Shown one piece after another: positions 61,902 through 64,000 of a stretch of 64,000 nucleotides of DNA (position 1 is its first letter; the number at the start of each line of letters is the position of its first letter). Source of the DNA: Gemmatimonadales bacterium. Its GTDB lineage: Bacteria > Gemmatimonadota > Glassbacteria > GWA2-58-10. The stretch covers positions 1-64,000 of the forward strand of contig JAJRTS010000071.1 in NCBI GenBank assembly GCA_024278175.1, written 5' to 3'. The position numbers and the translations under genes are program-made. The notes under the pieces were generated by a model, which was given only the letters and a program-made list of their open reading frames with translations, searched no databases and was not told where the DNA came from.

Positions 61902-61969
61902 TAAACCATCTTCTCAAGCTATTGGTTGTAAGATATTATAATAAATGCAGTTGACGTGCATTGTCGTCT

Positions 61970-62497
61970 TTATCCATCGATCCTCCTGCCCGGTTCGAGC
62001 GTGAGGTCGATTATTGTCACCCGGCAGGTATCGGTATCGAGAATCGCCGCGGTGCAGCGGCCGCTGAGCCAGCCCCCGCACTCGCCGGGATTGAGGCCGA
62101 TCGGCAAGCTCTGTCCGCTCAAGGTTTCCACCACGGTCTCGTGGGTGTGGCCGAATATGACCACGTCCGCCCCGTTGCCCGCTGCTTCGGCTTCCCAGTC
62201 GGCGCAGTCGTGAACTACCCTGATTGTCAACTCACCGGCAGAAAACTGGATCGGCGGCTGCTCGATAGATCCGCCCACCGAAACGGCCTTGATTTTCAGC
62301 CCGACCTTCTCGCCGTCGTTGTTGCCGTAGATCGCGCGAAACGGGCAGTTCAGCCCCTCCAGAGCCGCCATCGCAAAGGGCGCGACCACATCTCCGGCAT
62401 GGATCACCAGCTCGCAGAGCCCGGCGTTGAAATGCTCCACGGCCCGGCGGAGCATGGGGACATTGTCATGGCTGTCGGAAACTACGCCTACGATCAT
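61970..62497 (-). CDS. YfcE/MJ0936-type metallophosphodiesterase
   Basis: A 175-residue calcineurin-like phosphoesterase. Metal-binding motifs appear in order: GVVSDSHDN (5-13), HAGD, YGNND and the double histidine GHTHE. The family hydrolyses phosphodiesters such as cyclic nucleotides or model substrates; the physiological substrate is unknown. ATG 62497 begins MIVGVVSDSHDN. Codons upstream in the frame belong to the end of proS and are not part of this protein. It lies 36 bases after the true end of proS. Confidence 0.85.
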   Translation of the reverse strand: MIVGVVSDSHDNVPMLRRAVEHFNAGLCELVIHAGDVVAPFAMAALEGLNCPFRAIYGNNDGEKVGLKIKAVSVGGSIEQPPIQFSAGELTIRVVHDCADWEAEAAGNGADVVIFGHTHETVVETLSGQSLPIGLNPGECGGWLSGRCTAAILDTDTCRVTIIDLTLEPGRRIDG

Positions 62498-62533
62498 GCC
62501 GCCACCATCGCTCCCAAGTATAACACGGCCGTT

Positions 62534-63970
<1,437 letters not shown>

Positions 63971-64000
63971 TTAGTTTTTTGCATATTAGCCCGGATTAAC

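Overview
The window is a gene-dense stretch of a GC-rich bacterial chromosome. It probably comes from an uncultured member of the FCB group (Fibrobacterota/Chlorobi/Bacteroidota and relatives). The pointers are a PorU-like gingipain-family sortase next to a PorV-like outer-membrane protein (type IX secretion), a GWxTD-domain protein, DUF4159 and DUF4175 proteins, a bactofilin, and futalosine-pathway menaquinone genes. This assignment is inference from gene content; no rRNA is present. No prophage, transposase or CRISPR array is visible. The clearest accessory pieces are an AT-rich HEPN-like gene inside a TRAP transporter locus, a MerR-controlled mercury cassette, and two copies of a 219-bp inverted-repeat element.

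Layout. Positions 1-1.5 kb hold the 5' end of a glycosyltransferase gene, a repeat copy, a small zinc-ribbon gene and tRNA-Lys. Positions 1.6-8.9 kb run era, a Trm112-like gene, porU-like, porV-like and a DUF5683-like gene. Positions 9.2-13.2 kb encode a TRAP transporter (DctP, DctQ, DctM) interrupted by the HEPN-like gene. Positions 13.3-17.7 kb hold a GWxTD gene split by an in-frame stop, a lytic transglycosylase behind a sigma-54-type promoter, and cvpA-like. Then come tmRNA (17.7 kb), the mercury cassette (18.3-19.8 kb), a fatty-acid desaturase (20.0 kb), the second repeat copy (21.5 kb) and the DUF4159/DUF4175 pair (21.8-26.3 kb). Positions 26.4-31.9 kb carry DUF1573 and TPR proteins, a decayed Crp-like gene, MotB, a duplicated zinc-ribbon membrane protein and UDP-glucose dehydrogenase.

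From 32 kb most genes lie on the minus strand: leuS (with prmC and murA on plus), a bactofilin operon, a phosphatase, a YrdC-like gene and purE, then mqnC with a nucleoside phosphorylase, nhaD, an esterase and mqnE. The classical lipid block follows in the order nnr, yceD, rpmF, plsX, fabH, fabD, fabG, acpP, fabF, rnc, then an acyl-CoA dehydrogenase. The window closes with a response regulator, carB, a YfcE-like phosphodiesterase and proS.

Functional picture. The window combines fatty-acid and phospholipid initiation, menaquinone synthesis by the futalosine route, cell-wall synthesis and shape, protein export to the surface, and translation and ribosome-rescue functions. Three genes are broken in this sequence: the GWxTD gene (in-frame TAA), the Crp-like gene (in-frame TAG) and proS (one-base frameshift near 62780). 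Whether these are real or assembly errors cannot be decided from the sequence alone.
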